A stretch of 64,000 bases of DNA from Vespa crabro (lineage: Eukaryota; Arthropoda; Insecta; Hymenoptera; Vespidae), in contig NC_060956.1 of NCBI RefSeq assembly GCF_910589235.1, positions 7,942,999 to 8,006,998 on the forward strand, in the 5' to 3' direction. Below the pieces are notes generated by a model that saw only the letters and a program-made list of their open reading frames with translations, did no database searches and was not told the origin of the DNA. The position numbers were made by a program, and so were the translations under genes. This document shows, piece by piece, positions 39,235 to 52,318 of the stretch (its first letter is position 1; each line of letters opens with the position of its first letter).

Positions 39235-39300
39235 TATAAATATCGAAGAAGTCCCTTTTAACCGCGGTCGCTTCTTCAGCGACGTCGAACGTCGTTGAAG
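39235..39300 (+). promoter_or_regulatory. TATA-like box followed by near-perfect hairpin
   Basis: TATAAATA at 39235-39242 lies in a CpG-richer block (39100-39600). An inverted repeat CTTCAGCGACGT / ACGTCGTTGAAG (39274-39285 and 39289-39300, one mismatch, loop CGA) lies where a transcript's first bases would be. Promoter identity is inferred from motif and composition only; no gene is supported downstream. Confidence 0.3.
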
Positions 39301-39559
39301 TAGAGAAAAAAGAAAGAAAGAAAAAAGTCGGGCCCTTCGTCTTCTTCCCAGAAAAGCGAGAAGGCGCCTCCTCTTCACGGCATCTGTCGCACGACGACGA
39401 CGTCGAGGACAACCAGAACGGGCAACTCACGATTAGACAGGATCGCCAGCACTTCCTCTCCAGTGGTTTTTCTTCTCCTTTTTTTCCGCAGGGCCTGTGT
39501 CTGTCGAAGGAGAAAACAGGGACGCGTTCCTCATCTCCACCTTTTCTCCCATGGGCCCC

Positions 39560-41040
39560 GTGCCATGACAGGCACCTTCGCTTTCAGAGAAAAGACGATT
39601 CTTTGTCGGATTTTTAAGATTATCCGATTTTTTTTTTGATTTTTCGGTGCATCGTTACGTGTTTCCATTTCCACGCATACCATCAAATTGTACACATATT
39701 TTTAATTCTAACAAGTATACCAGGAAAAATTCATGTATTACATTGTATCTTTTATCCCGTTAGAAACATTATCTATCAATTTCTATTATGTTCCTAAAAA
39801 CATTGAGAATTCTATCTACGACGAAGGAAAGAAAGACAGTAATTAATCACTTTAGAAAGTTAACCGCGAAATTAAAGGTACCTATTCAACTCCTTTCAGT
39901 AACTTATCGCTTCAACAACGAATTTGTCCTCGGAGAACTCGACGATATCCAAACTACATTGGTATTCTGGCAGTAACTTCTTGAGTAGCCCTGATTCTAG
40001 ACGTAATCCAAGGAATTCTCCTTTCGAATAGTCTCTCTCTATTCCTGCGTGTCGGGTGCATTCCTGATTAGTTCTCGGTACATCCACGAAAATTCCAAGA
40101 ATGCAGATTTTCTATATAGATTTTCCTTGTTTAGTCCGTCAGATTCTCAAATTCGTCTAAAATTAGTTTTCAATAAATGAAAAATAATGGTTACCAATAA
40201 ATGAAAGATACTTACACGAAATGGAAATAAAGTATACATACAGTTTTCATTGATATCTTACAAATATTCTACAGATGCATTTAGTCATTATTTAATAATT
40301 TTATTTAAAGGGAACATTTTTTCTTTTCACCTTATGTTTAATTATACTAATATACATTTATTTCTATTTTTTTTTTAAATTTAAGGACAATGATTTCTTT
40401 ATTTAATTTAACCATTTCTGTTTCAGAAAATAATTCAAATTTTTTGTGATCGATTTAAAAAATTAAGCGTCATCAACGTCATATATTTTAAGAAAAAAGT
40501 TAAAATAGTTTTAAAAGAAGTACGCTGATTAGTTTACTACCGCCATCGGTCCGCGATTTCTGCTGTAAGGATCAAGCTAAACCGTTAGTCCGCATCCCGG
40601 TTACTTCGTACGTATCCGGTCGGCAAGCGTGCGAGGGTCAGCAAGGAGATTAATCGGGTCTTTTTGTCTCTCGAACGAACAGCGAGTTGCTCCCAGATAA
40701 CATCGGTCGATACACCAATGGAGAATTATCTTTTCTTTCTTGAGCATATGGAAGTTTTTTTTGAGATTTTTTCACAAAATTGATCTTTCTTTCGAATAAC
40801 TTTTATTAACATATACATATACATATCTGTATTTATACATACATGTAGGTTTTTTCCTGAAAGAATGGCTCATTTCAATTATTCAAATTTATATAGTTTT
40901 TAGAAGACATAGCAACAGGTTTCGAGGACGATATTGTCGATTAGGAGAATCGTTGCTGGTGGTCGGTGTATAGCAAGCTTGAGGCTGAGGGCACGTGCTA
41001 TAATGCTTCAAAAAGAAAAAAGAAAAGAGATCGAAGTAAG
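39560..41040. other. No supported gene
   Basis: AT-rich to about 40530, then a short CpG-rich patch (40540-40700) that could be regulatory. No coding signal. Confidence 0.42.
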
Positions 41041-41048
41041 AAAGACGA

Positions 41049-41049
41049 C

Positions 41050-41121
<72 letters not shown>
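41049..41121. repeat. (GA)n microsatellite
   Basis: About 73 bases of GA with AAAG interruptions. It sits at the edge of a CpG-rich block (41125-41400) that contains two CATTG/ATTGG elements; the 179-codon frame through both has no recognisable domain. Confidence 0.93.
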
Positions 41122-43144
41122 AACCGCTAGACCGGTGGCCCCCTATCTAACTAGTCCATCGTTTTCGAACGAACCGTTCGCTAGATTCTACGCAAGATCG
41201 CGTTTCTCCCCTCTTCTCTTCATCCGAACAAGGCTACACTGGCTGTCTAGTAGCTATGCCATTGACCATGGACGTCATTGGCTGCGGCTGTCCAAGCGCG
41301 AGTACCGTGTAACTCGTACTTCCGGTACCGAGTCGCAGAGACGAGCCGCTCCCACGGTCAAGGTCAACTCGGAAGCTCGAGGGGACGATAATTGCTCCCT
41401 CCGATATATATCTCTTCTTCCTTTCTCTTTAGGTTATCGCCCTGTTTATCGTTATGTATATCGGTATGTTTAAGATTAGAAAAGAATGATATATCATCAT
41501 GGTTGTAAGATTGATTCTTCCTATACCTTTTTAATCTTTCGATTGTACTGTAATTCTCTCCGTGTAGCTTGTTGCGCCCATGAGAAGTAAGGTAAAATTT
41601 AGATTGATATTTATTGGATTTAATTTGTGTTATTTAAAAGAAATAAGAAATAAGTCGTAGAAAATGATAATCGATTAAATGATTAGAAAATGATAAATTG
41701 ATAATTGATTTCATCTGGATAAAATACGAATAAAATCATCTGCTAAAATTGGATCTCACGAGAGACAAGACTCAACTACTTGCTTTTCTCGAAGCGAATC
41801 TACGAACAACATCGAGTTGGCCTCGAAGACGTCTGCGTGCTCGAAAGCGCGATCAATCTACGATCAGAATAAAAACGTTACAAGCGCGGGAAGGAGTTGA
41901 AAACTGGAAGTGGAGCTAAAAATAGATGGACGGAAATAGCGATTAAATATAGCGAAGAGAAGTCGGAAATGGAAGCAAAAGAAGATCGAAGACGAGTATA
42001 CGTACGAGGATGAGAACGAGGATGAGGACGAACAGGACGAAAAGGAGGAAGATGCGAGAGGATGAGGAACGTAGTCGTTCGAGCTGGCTCATCGAGGCAA
42101 CTTATCACATCGCTGCTCTCTTAGCTTTTATTCGCGAAATACTTCGCAACAGGATCGCCTCATTCGTTTTATTTTCCATCTGTCGCACGCTATGGGATCG
42201 TATAGCCAGGAGATGAATCGTACGAAGTTAGACATCGGATGAGCCGTTCCGACGGCGCGCCAAGTGAATATCCATCCCACTTTTCACCCCCTCTTTGCTT
42301 TCGTTATGCACGCCTTCTTTAAGATACAGAGAAAGAGGAAGAGGAAGAAAGGAGAACTCCGAAGAGAGTTGGATACGTGGCCCTTCGAGAAGGCGATACT
42401 CTGCGTAATTTTGAAATTTAATCCTATCGCCTCCAGCACTCGACTCAAAACGGATTGAATAGGTAAGAACATCGATTCTAATATCGAGGCATAACGTGAA
42501 ATATGTTTGTCGTCTTTAAGAAAAATTTATTAAACCGATAAGAATATTACGTACGGATATTTCTCTAATTTTAAAAAGTGATAAATAAAAAATTTCTTAT
42601 TTTTAAAGCATAAAAGTAAGATGTTTGAATATCGTCGTTTTCATGCAAAACGCGAGAATGCTGAGATGTTAATAACCTTTGAATATTTTTTCCTTACAAG
42701 CGTATTGTCCTTGTATTCTTTTTTCTTTTTTTCTTTCGTGGGAAGAATCATGCAGGAAGAGGAATCTTCGTTGTTGTAATTAGGTAATTATCAGACCGTG
42801 GGTTCCTCGAGAATTTGATAATTTCCATTCGTTCGTTCAACGGTGCCTATCTTTACCGTTTTTCGTACGCTGAATCGACTCCGATTCTGCTGTGTGGAAT
42901 CAAGCGAGTAGCGGCGAGAAGAGACGATTACAAAATAAGTTAAGAGTCCACGGTAGAATACAATGGATAATTCAGTGCGAGATCTTTGAGCATTTTTGAT
43001 ATCATTAAAATTTCTTCGTTCTATCTCGGACAGATATGGTCTTCTACAAAATTAAATACGTAAACTGTAAATTCAACGATGTACCAATGTTATCGATAAT
43101 ATTATAAGAATATTATAAAAATTCTTTTTTTTCTAATATTTCTG

Positions 43145-43145
<1 letters not shown>
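41122..43145. other. No supported gene; CpG-rich block at its left end
   Basis: 41125-41400 is CpG-rich and could be regulatory or exonic. Around 41995-42065 a GAGGAY-like imperfect hexamer run codes for a short acidic stretch in one frame (40 codons, ending TGA), with no other support. The remainder is AT-rich. Confidence 0.4.
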
Positions 43146-43195
<50 letters not shown>

Positions 43196-43207
43196 ATCTA
43201 TCTCTTT
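43146..43207. repeat. (CT)n microsatellite
   Basis: About 62 bases of CT with TTT and ATCT interruptions. Confidence 0.92.
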
Positions 43208-46102
43208 TTTTCTTGCGATGTTATCTCATGGAAGAGGTTGTGGTAGGAGAAAGATGAGAAGAAGGAGAAAGAGGGAAAGAAGAAGGCTTGCAACTAAAGT
43301 TAATACTAGTTAATGATGACTTGGTCGAAGAACCAAAAACCAAGTGTGTACGAGCTCATATATTCTCTTGAACGACCTGGTCGTCGGCGACTGATGTTGA
43401 CCATGCGCAATGGGTCTTGGCGTCGATACTTTGACGACGAGAACGTGCTAAAGTACCTATAGCCACTTATCGTCACAACGCTTTCTATTGCAGTGCTCGA
43501 TACAGATTCCAAGGAAGAAGCGAAGCATCACATTATCGAGGCTTCTTATCGAATGTTCGCAGAAGGAAAAAGAAAAGGTAGATTGAACTTTTCTTTTTGT
43601 TGAACACACGGTAGCAGAGGAGATGTTCTAGTGAGCTTAATGCACTGTACTCGTATACGCTAGAAGCAAATAAAATGGAAAGAGCGAGGAAGAGGACGAA
43701 CGAACGACGAGAAAAAGAGAGGACGTAATTTTTAGTTTTATCGACATTTAGGCCGACGTTCACGCTCCCTTGGTGAACGTAGTCGGAAGGAGAGAAAAAA
43801 AGCAGGGACACTTTGTCGTATGTCCTCTGATCCTTGAAAATTAACTTATGGTTTATTAAATTTTTTTACGGTAGTCGACGCACCTTTCATCTTCCTGGGA
43901 TTTCGTGTAACTTGGAAAAAAATTTCTTTCTCTTATTCTGTCTGTCATCCTTATTCAAAAGTATAGTCAAACGTAAAAAAGAATCCTGACATACAGGAAG
44001 AGCATCGAATGAAGAGAAAAACGTAAGGACTTGAAAGAAAAGTCAAGATGGATGGAAAAGACTGTGAAAAATCATAGGAAAAAGAGAGAGGGTTGAAGAG
44101 AACCCCGTTGGATTATTAATGAAATTGCTCCTCGAATCAGGCGTTACACCGTTTTAACGGAAATGACGTTCGCAACAGCCACTCGACACCTTTTTACGCT
44201 ATTTCATCGGCATCGCTCGGTAAGTGCGGCGTTATAAATACTTCGGGAAGTTGCATTAGCAGCATGACTTATTATTATAACATCCATTATCGGTATAATT
44301 AAGATTGACGGAGTCGTAACGTGCAATTTAATATTTCACCGAGTCCTTGCGAAAGGATCGTAATTTCAATGGGATCGCAACGAATAACTCGAAAAAGCTT
44401 GACAAGGCTTTCTTTTACTTCAGCGAGGCTCGTTCGCAATGCCTTATTTAGAAAGAAAAGAAATAAAGTTAGAGTAAGAGAAGCTGTCGGTAATAAGTAC
44501 AAAATAAGGAAATAACTCTACGGCTTATAAGTGTCGAAGACAAAGTCAAGATTTTACTGTTCAAGTACGAGCTTAACGCCTGTTTTTATTATTTCTTTTT
44601 TTTTACGTTAACGTATTGATAATTATAGGCATTTATACAATGGTGTTATACGAAACGTCTTCAACGTTGTGAAATTCGCGATGTAATTACCGTGAAGAAT
44701 TTTATTTCAATCGGTTTTCTTACGGATACTGCTGCCTGTATCGTGTTTATGCGCAACGATTTCTTTGACATTAAGTCAAGAGTACTAGACGATTTGTCAT
44801 TTAAAAAAAAAAAACATTTAAAAAGAAAAGGATCGTTGTATTATTTGTACCAGAAGCCGATTTGAACTTCTTTTTACAATCGTCGTTTTTCTTTTTATAA
44901 TTCTACATAGATTTATACCAACATATATATGAGTTACAGTTAACTTTCGCTTAATTATATTCGAAACAGGATGAAAACCGTCTAGCGAGCGTTAACAATC
45001 ATACTAGAAAATATATTATCGTATGGTTAGAGATTATGTGAACAACAAAGAAATATATAAAAGGAAAAGGAGAAGAAAAAGTAAAGGGATCTCGTGTTGT
45101 AGATTTACACACATATACACACACATACACATACACACGTAAAGCATAATTATATCGAGAGAAATATTACGTTGTCGGATCAAGTGTGTCAGATACACCT
45201 ATAAGGATCATCTACATAACATCTTCATTATTTCATATTAATTCAAATAACCATAAGAAAGTTGCTTAGGAATTTTTGAACTTTCATCGTTGCGAATTGT
45301 AGCTTTTTCTAAAATTATTCCTTAAAGCAGCGATGGCAAACCAATGAATTATGAGGGAAGTTTAAGTAACTCGTAAATTTTTAAAAAGTTTAACTAAAGT
45401 TTAGTAAATTATTAAAATATTAAGATTTTTAATTTTGGGAAACACAAAAAAGATTTTTAAATTATTTATTAGTATAATTTTGTTATTTATCTATATTTCA
45501 TTTTTAATAGTATTTTAATATTCTGATATAGAAAATTTATCATTTCAGAAGCAACAGTAAATTTTACAATAGTTTTAAATAAAATTGCACTACTTAATTT
45601 GAATTTTGTTTGTTTGTTACTATGGATTGATTAAAGGATGAAAACAGAATTTGTTTTTAAGTTTTAAATTAAATTGAGTTCAAATATTTGACCCACAGCT
45701 TGTAAAGAATGAATATAACATTTTTTATTTGAATTTGACTCATTGTTAAAAAAAAATTCGTCATCATTGCCTTAAAATGTAATATATTTTAAAAATCATA
45801 TTTAATTTCTTGTTATCAATTTATGCACATCATCGTTTACGTATCAAAGTATGATTTGTTTTTTGTTCACTTATTTTTTCATATTCGAAATTACTGATTC
45901 ATATGTAAATTATTATACATTCGAATCATTCAAGCTTTACGTTTTCACACAAAAGCAATAATAAAATTATATAATAGCATAGACATATATGTGTCAAGGA
46001 ACTTACGATAATCCAAGACAATGATTGGAATTCGACTCACGAAAGGATTACTAAGCCGTATTATCGACGTTACGCTTTTCCGTTTTGTAACTTGCCGGAT
46101 CT
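43208..46102. other. No supported gene
   Basis: A TATA-like TATAAATA occurs at 44233-44240 after a CpG-richer segment (44150-44230), but nothing gene-like follows. An impure CA tract lies at about 45105-45137. 45250-45900 is extremely AT-rich. Confidence 0.42.
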
Positions 46103-46104
46103 CT

Positions 46105-46148
<44 letters not shown>

Positions 46149-46167
46149 CTCTCTCTCTTTCTCTTCT
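46103..46167. repeat. (CT)n microsatellite
   Basis: About 65 bases of CT with TTT interruptions. Overlapping frames on both strands are repeat artefacts. Confidence 0.94.
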
Positions 46168-46680
46168 AGATTCACCTCGTTCGGAAAGGACAAGTTCCTT
46201 TTCAAAGGTGTTCCACGCTCGGCGACCATGACCGTTCACACCCAAGGAGAGGATCCTTCTCACGTTTAGTCATCCTCCAGCGGACGAAAAAAAGAAATAA
46301 AGAAGGCGGAGAAGGAGAGGAAGGAAGAAAAGAGGAAAGAAAAAAAGAGAGAGGAAGATCGCAATCGTGCCTGTGTCATGACATCGGCAACGAATCTTAA
46401 GGGAGAACTCACAAGTCGAAGAAGCCATTCGTAATAGATGGACTACTGACTGAGGTTCGTGATATCACTTCGGTATTTCCATTTTGAAAAAGAATATCTT
46501 CTCTACTCATTTACGATTTCTTTTTTTATTTTTATTCTTTATTCCAAGTATTCTTTATTCCAAGTAATCTTTGTCCAGTCCGAGATCACCAAACGCAAAG
46601 CAGAGTATCGTCGTCTATTTTTTTTTAGATCGATTTTTTGTTTCCTACTTTACGACTTTAATATGACTTCCCAAGTTCGC

Positions 46681-46717
46681 TGACGCGTCAACGTGCAACA
46701 CGTGTTACATGACGTCA
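46681..46717. promoter_or_regulatory. Cluster of CRE-like and E-box palindromes
   Basis: Within 37 bases there are TGACGCGTCA (46681-46690), AACACGTGTT (containing the CACGTG E box) and a perfect CRE TGACGTCA (46710-46717). CREB/ATF and bHLH factors recognise such sites in animals. Their density suggests an enhancer or promoter element, but no gene is linked to it. Confidence 0.4.
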
Positions 46718-49700
46718 GCTAGGTATTTTTTATTTTTACGAATATACCTACGGATCCTCGTAAGTAGAAGTCGATGGAATGCCGACGATCACGATCTAAG
46801 AATGTATACGCATTATAGAAAGCTGTTACAAAGCTGAATATTCATTAATCCTTCCGAATTGCTTGTTGCTATTTTTATTTTATCTTTTACTTGACAACAT
46901 TATTATTCACGCAAACTTCCTTGAATTTTTCAATTCGCGAAGAAGACGTTTCGTTGAGTAAAACAGTTTTTCACGTTCGAGTTCGAGTCCTGAGAAATCA
47001 CATAAACGATAATAAAACAGAACATTTGTGTCTATCATAGTAGGACCTTGACTTTGTCCGTGGCAGATAATGTCCTCGCTGTCTTTCCCTTTGTCGTCGA
47101 CTAGAACGATGAAACTGCCTCGCACCAGGAGGAAACACAAAGCAAGAGAAGGACGACATCCGGTCCCGGAGTGCTCGTGTGTCGTTCAACTCCGATTATC
47201 TCACAGGAAAGCGAACGATCTCTCGCATATCTCTTTGATATTTTCTCGGGCAAATTCTCTTTTGGATTGACGATAACAACTAATTAGCAACTATATCGTA
47301 ATAAATCATAGATAAAGAAATAGTTAGATCTCGCTAGTTTTTTTAATCATATATTTTTCTAGTTATATTTTTCTAAATGTTTTTTTAAGACATTCATATT
47401 TTATTTTGTGATGATGTATCGTAGTAAATAATGATGGATTATATAATAAAACTCTTGATTCTTACATTAATTTCAAACGTGCTCAGGAACTTGTGTTCAT
47501 TACAACTTTTTCGTTACGATCCGATTTTTTTAGAAATACCAGCCACATTTGTTGTGATCATAATTAAGTATTAAAACTGAAATAAAATTCAATTTTGTTT
47601 TAAACTATTTTTGCGAGACGCAACCTCTGCATGTATATAATTTTTTATAAGTTTCTAAGAAAACTGTTTTCAAAATATCTGAAAAAATAAAAAACTTAAC
47701 TCGACAAGGATGATTACTTATCCGTAGTATTACGATAACTCATTCTTATCAGCATCGGATAAAAGTAATAGCGCACGTATTCCTCTTTATATATTCAAGA
47801 CACACTATATATTTTTTTTTCTTTTATATGCTTTCTTTGAATTGTACATCCTTCAGAAGGGTTTTATTCGAAAGAAGATTGAAATATGACGTTTTTTTGA
47901 ATACACAATGCTATTGTTTCGACCCACTGGAATTTTTCCTTTTTCTCGAAAAACGAACACCTTCAATCCTGAGAAATACCTATTCTTGACATAAATCGTA
48001 TTTCCTGGTAAGTATGTTTTACGAGGGTATTTTCATGATGGAACAACTACAATGTTTTTTTTTTCGTTTTCCACCAAGTATGAATGAAAGTGACGGAAGC
48101 TTCCATAATCTTGACAATCAAAGATATTCGCCGAAGAAAAAGACAAATTTCTGTTCGTGTTCTGTTTGTAAAATGAAGCGAGAAGAGCAGAGCTGAATGA
48201 TTCGTGCGATTACAGGCCAAAGCAGAGAATAACGATCAATGAAAATGTGAGCCTCGAAGGAAATATAGGAAAGACGTAGAGAAAGGCGTAGGAGATTCTC
48301 GACGGATGAGGAGTAGAAAAAAGGAAAGGAAGAAGATGAGTCTGGGATATCATCGTCTATAAATACTCGTATGGCCTCGGGCAAGGACGTCGTTATTCAC
48401 GGAGGATGATCTTCTACCTGCTTCAATCTCCTGCCACGACGACAACTACGACTACGATAAGAATGAAGACGACGACACGAGTTATTTTCGATAGAAAAGG
48501 ATAAAAATTCTTAAAATGTGTTCTCGAAAGAGCTGTGTTAATCGTCAATTACTCCAAAGAAGTTTGATCAAACGTTATGAGATTATGTTGGAACATTGGC
48601 GTGGAATTTTAAAAGAAATTTGTTTCACTTTTTTAAATTGTTCTTGATAGGTCATAGGCGTATTATTACGCATAATGGAATTTTTGATTAAATGAAAAAT
48701 AAATGAAAAATATTCATTTTATATGCGGACAATGTTTATCGATGAACTTTTTAGATAAAGAAGTCTAAGTATGTACGAATGTAGGTACACAACTTAAGTA
48801 TAATGAGCTTAGGAATTTGATATATAATGGATCGTCCGCAATGAGACGACGGCGAAGTGGCGTACATTGCTCTTGTTGAAAATCCGCCTATCACTTCGCA
48901 ATGGATCAATCTCTCTTGCAATGGAACGTAACCTCAGTTAATTAGCCTTTGTTATGCAATGTTTGAACGTATGCGGTAATCAGATTATGTTGTAATTTGA
49001 TCTAATTAAACTTATTTTCGAAATGTTGCCCGGTTATTGCGGGGAAGGCTAATGATCCCAATATCGAACATGAAACATCAACCGTTTCTCATCGTTTTCT
49101 TCGAATTGTAAAAATTGTAAAAATTCTGCAGAGCATATTTCTCATAACAAAAGTTCTCTATAACAATATTTCTTTGTATTGAGAAGTATCCATCAGTAAA
49201 GTGATTAAATAGATAGCAGTTGAGATCTTTTTATTCTTGGATTTTTTTTTTTTACGGAACGATGAATACAGGAAGTTTGAATGATATCTCGAACGACTTC
49301 CGAAAGTAAGCTTGGAAATTAATTTCGTCGGAATAGCTGATATTGATTAAAGAGTCCCTTTTAGTCTACGCCTCGTTTTTTTCTAATTCTTATCTTCGTG
49401 AGCTGAGGCGAAGATGGCACAGGGAGTCAAGGACACAACTAAAAGAGAGAGAAACAAAGAAGAAGGATGCCGACGATATTCATGGAAGGATCATAACGCG
49501 AAACAGACGGGGCGTTCTCCTTTTTCGGCAAAATAAGAGCCAACCATGTGATTCTCGCTAGTTTAATGACTCTCGACCGTCTGGCATTCATGAATACCGG
49601 CGATCTTTCAAGGATTGCCGCTAAGGGAACATTGTCTTTCCCTTTGACCTTAAAGAATTCTATTTAATTTTTTTCGAAGAGGAAGAAATGAAGAAAGAGA

Positions 49701-49770
49701 GATAGTCGTCTTTATTTCGTCGACGACAATTCTTGTATATTTATGATCGTTCATCATTCCTGGATTATAT
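46718..49770. other. No supported gene
   Basis: A TATA-like TATAAATA at 48358-48365 is followed by CpG-containing sequence and a (GAC)-rich run (48437-48480). Poly-T runs lie at 48055-48065 and 49243-49254. No coding signal is convincing. Confidence 0.42.
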
Positions 49771-49865
49771 AGGATTCACAAAAAAAGTTGGGTCCTCAGG
49801 TTGCTCAGAATTTGAACCTAGATTTTTCACTTTTCGAAAGACTATTTTGGACTGGTTTTAGAGTT
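49771..49865 (-). repeat. tRNA-derived SINE-like repeat, copy 2
   Basis: On the minus strand an A-box-like segment (AGTCCAAAATAG) and a B-box-like AGGTTCAAATTC have the same spacing as in the 22.4 kb copy. The intervening CGAAAAGTGAAAAATC aligns with AGAAAGCGGAAGACC there. Both copies continue into a GAATCCTA-containing tail. It is diverged and not an intact tRNA. Confidence 0.5.
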
Positions 49866-50639
49866 TTTCAATTTTTTATAAACCATCTAATAATACCCAT
49901 GAAAAATATAATTTTTCCAATATTTGGTTGTTCTCAATTGATAAAGAAACGCTTTTACATGATGTAGTTCTGATAATAATAAATGCTGTATTCGCGACAG
50001 TGTAATACAGTTATCAGCAATACAGTATTATCTAAATATAAGTTATTTTTTTACTTTTATAAAGTTATTGAATTAATAATATTACAATTTTTATATAGAA
50101 CATAATTTATATCTTAAAAAATATTTAATACTCTCCGATGAAATAGATATTGAAAAAATTTTATAATTTCTTTTTCTGTTAATACTTTTGTTTGGAAGTC
50201 GAAGAGGAGTGAAAAAGAGAGGAGGTAGAGTAGGGGAACTATAAAGCGACTTTTATAGATTATTTTCAACATTGCAAGATCCGAATTTCACTAAAAGTAA
50301 TTACAAATAAATTATATTTTGGTTAATTACTAATATTGTTTTATATTTTTTCTGTGATTTCACATGTGATATCACGTTTCTTTGAGGTAAATTATTGAAC
50401 CTATTTAGATTCTTAGGCTTATCTTTTCACGAATGTTTACTTCGGAATGGATATGTTCGCCCCTGCAATTATTATAATTTTAATGGCGATACTACATCTA
50501 AAAAGATCGTATGCGATCCTTTTGATCCTTTTCAAAAGATTGGCGTCGAAATCACTAAATTTTTTTCATTCGACGTCGGTTGAATTATGCTCGTCAAGGC
50601 TGCCATCTCTTATTATATATATTTTCTGGATATCGTACG

Positions 50640-51260
50640 ACATTAATGACGATAAAATCATGTGACCGACTAACATGACAAAAAACAAATAAAACTCATT
50701 CTATGGTTACGTCCAAATTCGATGAAATATTGTTATATTTGTCGGTCGTAATCTTTGAAATTCGACACATCGATGTGATAAAGAAAAGATTACAGCACTT
50801 TCTATAACTGCGTTCATAAAGAAAACGACCAGGCATTTGGTCCGGTTCGCTCAAATTCCGCCCGACGAAATGCCCATTTTGCCTCCTCCACGTTGACGAA
50901 CAGCGGCAGACAGTGAGCAGAAGGAGCCCTACTCCATTTACATAAATTAGATCATGCGTCAGTGCCCAAGAGTACGATTATAATGCATACAATACTGAGT
51001 AGTGTGCTCGGCTCAATTCATGTGTTCCGTACTTTGTCCGAAACTGCATGAAGCTTTTTCTCTGTCGACGAAGTATAGGACTTACCATCACTTTCTCTTA
51101 CTATTTATTTGTTACTACTATTTATTTATTACTATTATTTAGTTACTACTACTATTTATTTACTACTACTCTTACTATATTTTAATAAATATGTACTTGT
51201 ATTGTTTTTAATAGATTATCAATCGTAAATAGTGTCGGGTGTTATCCAATCAATTATAAT
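50640..51260 (+). repeat. Dispersed repeat family X, copy C
   Basis: Aligns with copies A and B at ATTCTATGGTTACGTCCAAA, at CGTAATCTTTGAAAT (from 50747) and at ATCGATGTGATAAAGAAAA, with a distal block ATCAATCGTAAATAGTGTCGGG near 51215. The middle part (50830-51060) is more GC-rich and unmatched in the other copies; (TTACTA)-like repeats follow to 51180. Confidence 0.6.
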
Positions 51261-52263
51261 GATCTTTACTTTGATATTATGGCGAAAAGAAAGTGCAGAA
51301 ACGAATACTAGAGTCAAATATCGCATAGAAACAGATACAAAATCATGGGAATGTAAGATTGATGTTTTGTAAAAACAATGAATAAAAATGTATTCATAGC
51401 GTTCAAAAAATAAAATTTGAACGGGAAAGCTTGAAAATGTCTCTTAGAGCTGGTCAATGATTGTTTCGATGACTTGAACCTCCTAATAATAAATATCGAT
51501 TGTGAACGATGACATTGATCTTTTACTCATCGATCCATCTCCCATGACGTAGGAGTGACAACGTAATGTACGTCTCGAATGGTAGGTTCAATGATGAGGA
51601 TGCCAAGGTGCCGGAAGGGAATCGTTCCTTCCTACGAATGAATAATATCTTCATAAGAAAATGCATAAAGCAAAGGCGAATGTTACTACGTTTCTTCGTC
51701 TCTTTCTTTCCGTTTATTTTTGTTTCGTGTAAAGAGCAACAATACTATTCCACATGAAAACGAGGTAATTTTTAGATGTTTTATCCTCTTTTTAATTGAT
51801 TCTTTTTTTAAATGAAAAGCATATATTAATATAATGCGTTTGTTTAATGATATTGTAACATAAAAAAATGAAGTAACAGTTCGATATAAAATTAGAACTT
51901 ATTTAAAAGGTAGATATAGTATATTGATCTTATCGGCGATATCAGCCATAAACTAAATTTATATCATCAAAATGTATATCATTCGATGACTCTTTATGTA
52001 CTGATGATTTTCTTTGAATCTGTGTTCATTCTAGTGGACAAAAGCCAAATTGCATTTTTACGTCTCTTGTGTTACAGCAATTTCAGTATTTTGAAGATAA
52101 AAGTTGCACATATCGCCGCACAGTGGTCCAAAATCTCAAAAATCTGCCAAAAATATGAACGTGTTTTTCAATTTAGCTGAAACTTAGTATATTAAGATTT
52201 TCGAGATTGTCGATTACGAATTAAAAATAAAAATTACGACAAACAAAATAGAAAATCCAATAT
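51261..52263. other. No supported gene
   Basis: AT-rich DNA. Frames at 51566-51757 and 51986-52180 show no recognisable motif. Confidence 0.42.
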
Positions 52264-52264
52264 A

Positions 52265-52315
<51 letters not shown>
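52264..52315. repeat. (TA)n microsatellite
   Basis: About 26 perfect TA units. Confidence 0.95.

Positions 52316-52318
<3 letters not shown>

Noticed and set aside
41995..42065. Acidic Asp/Glu-rich short frame
   Set aside because: It is generated by an imperfect GAGGAY hexamer run and limited by nearby stops; no other support.
46970..47000. B-box-like GAGTTCGAGTCCTGAG
   Set aside because: No matching A box at tRNA spacing and no second copy with the same body.
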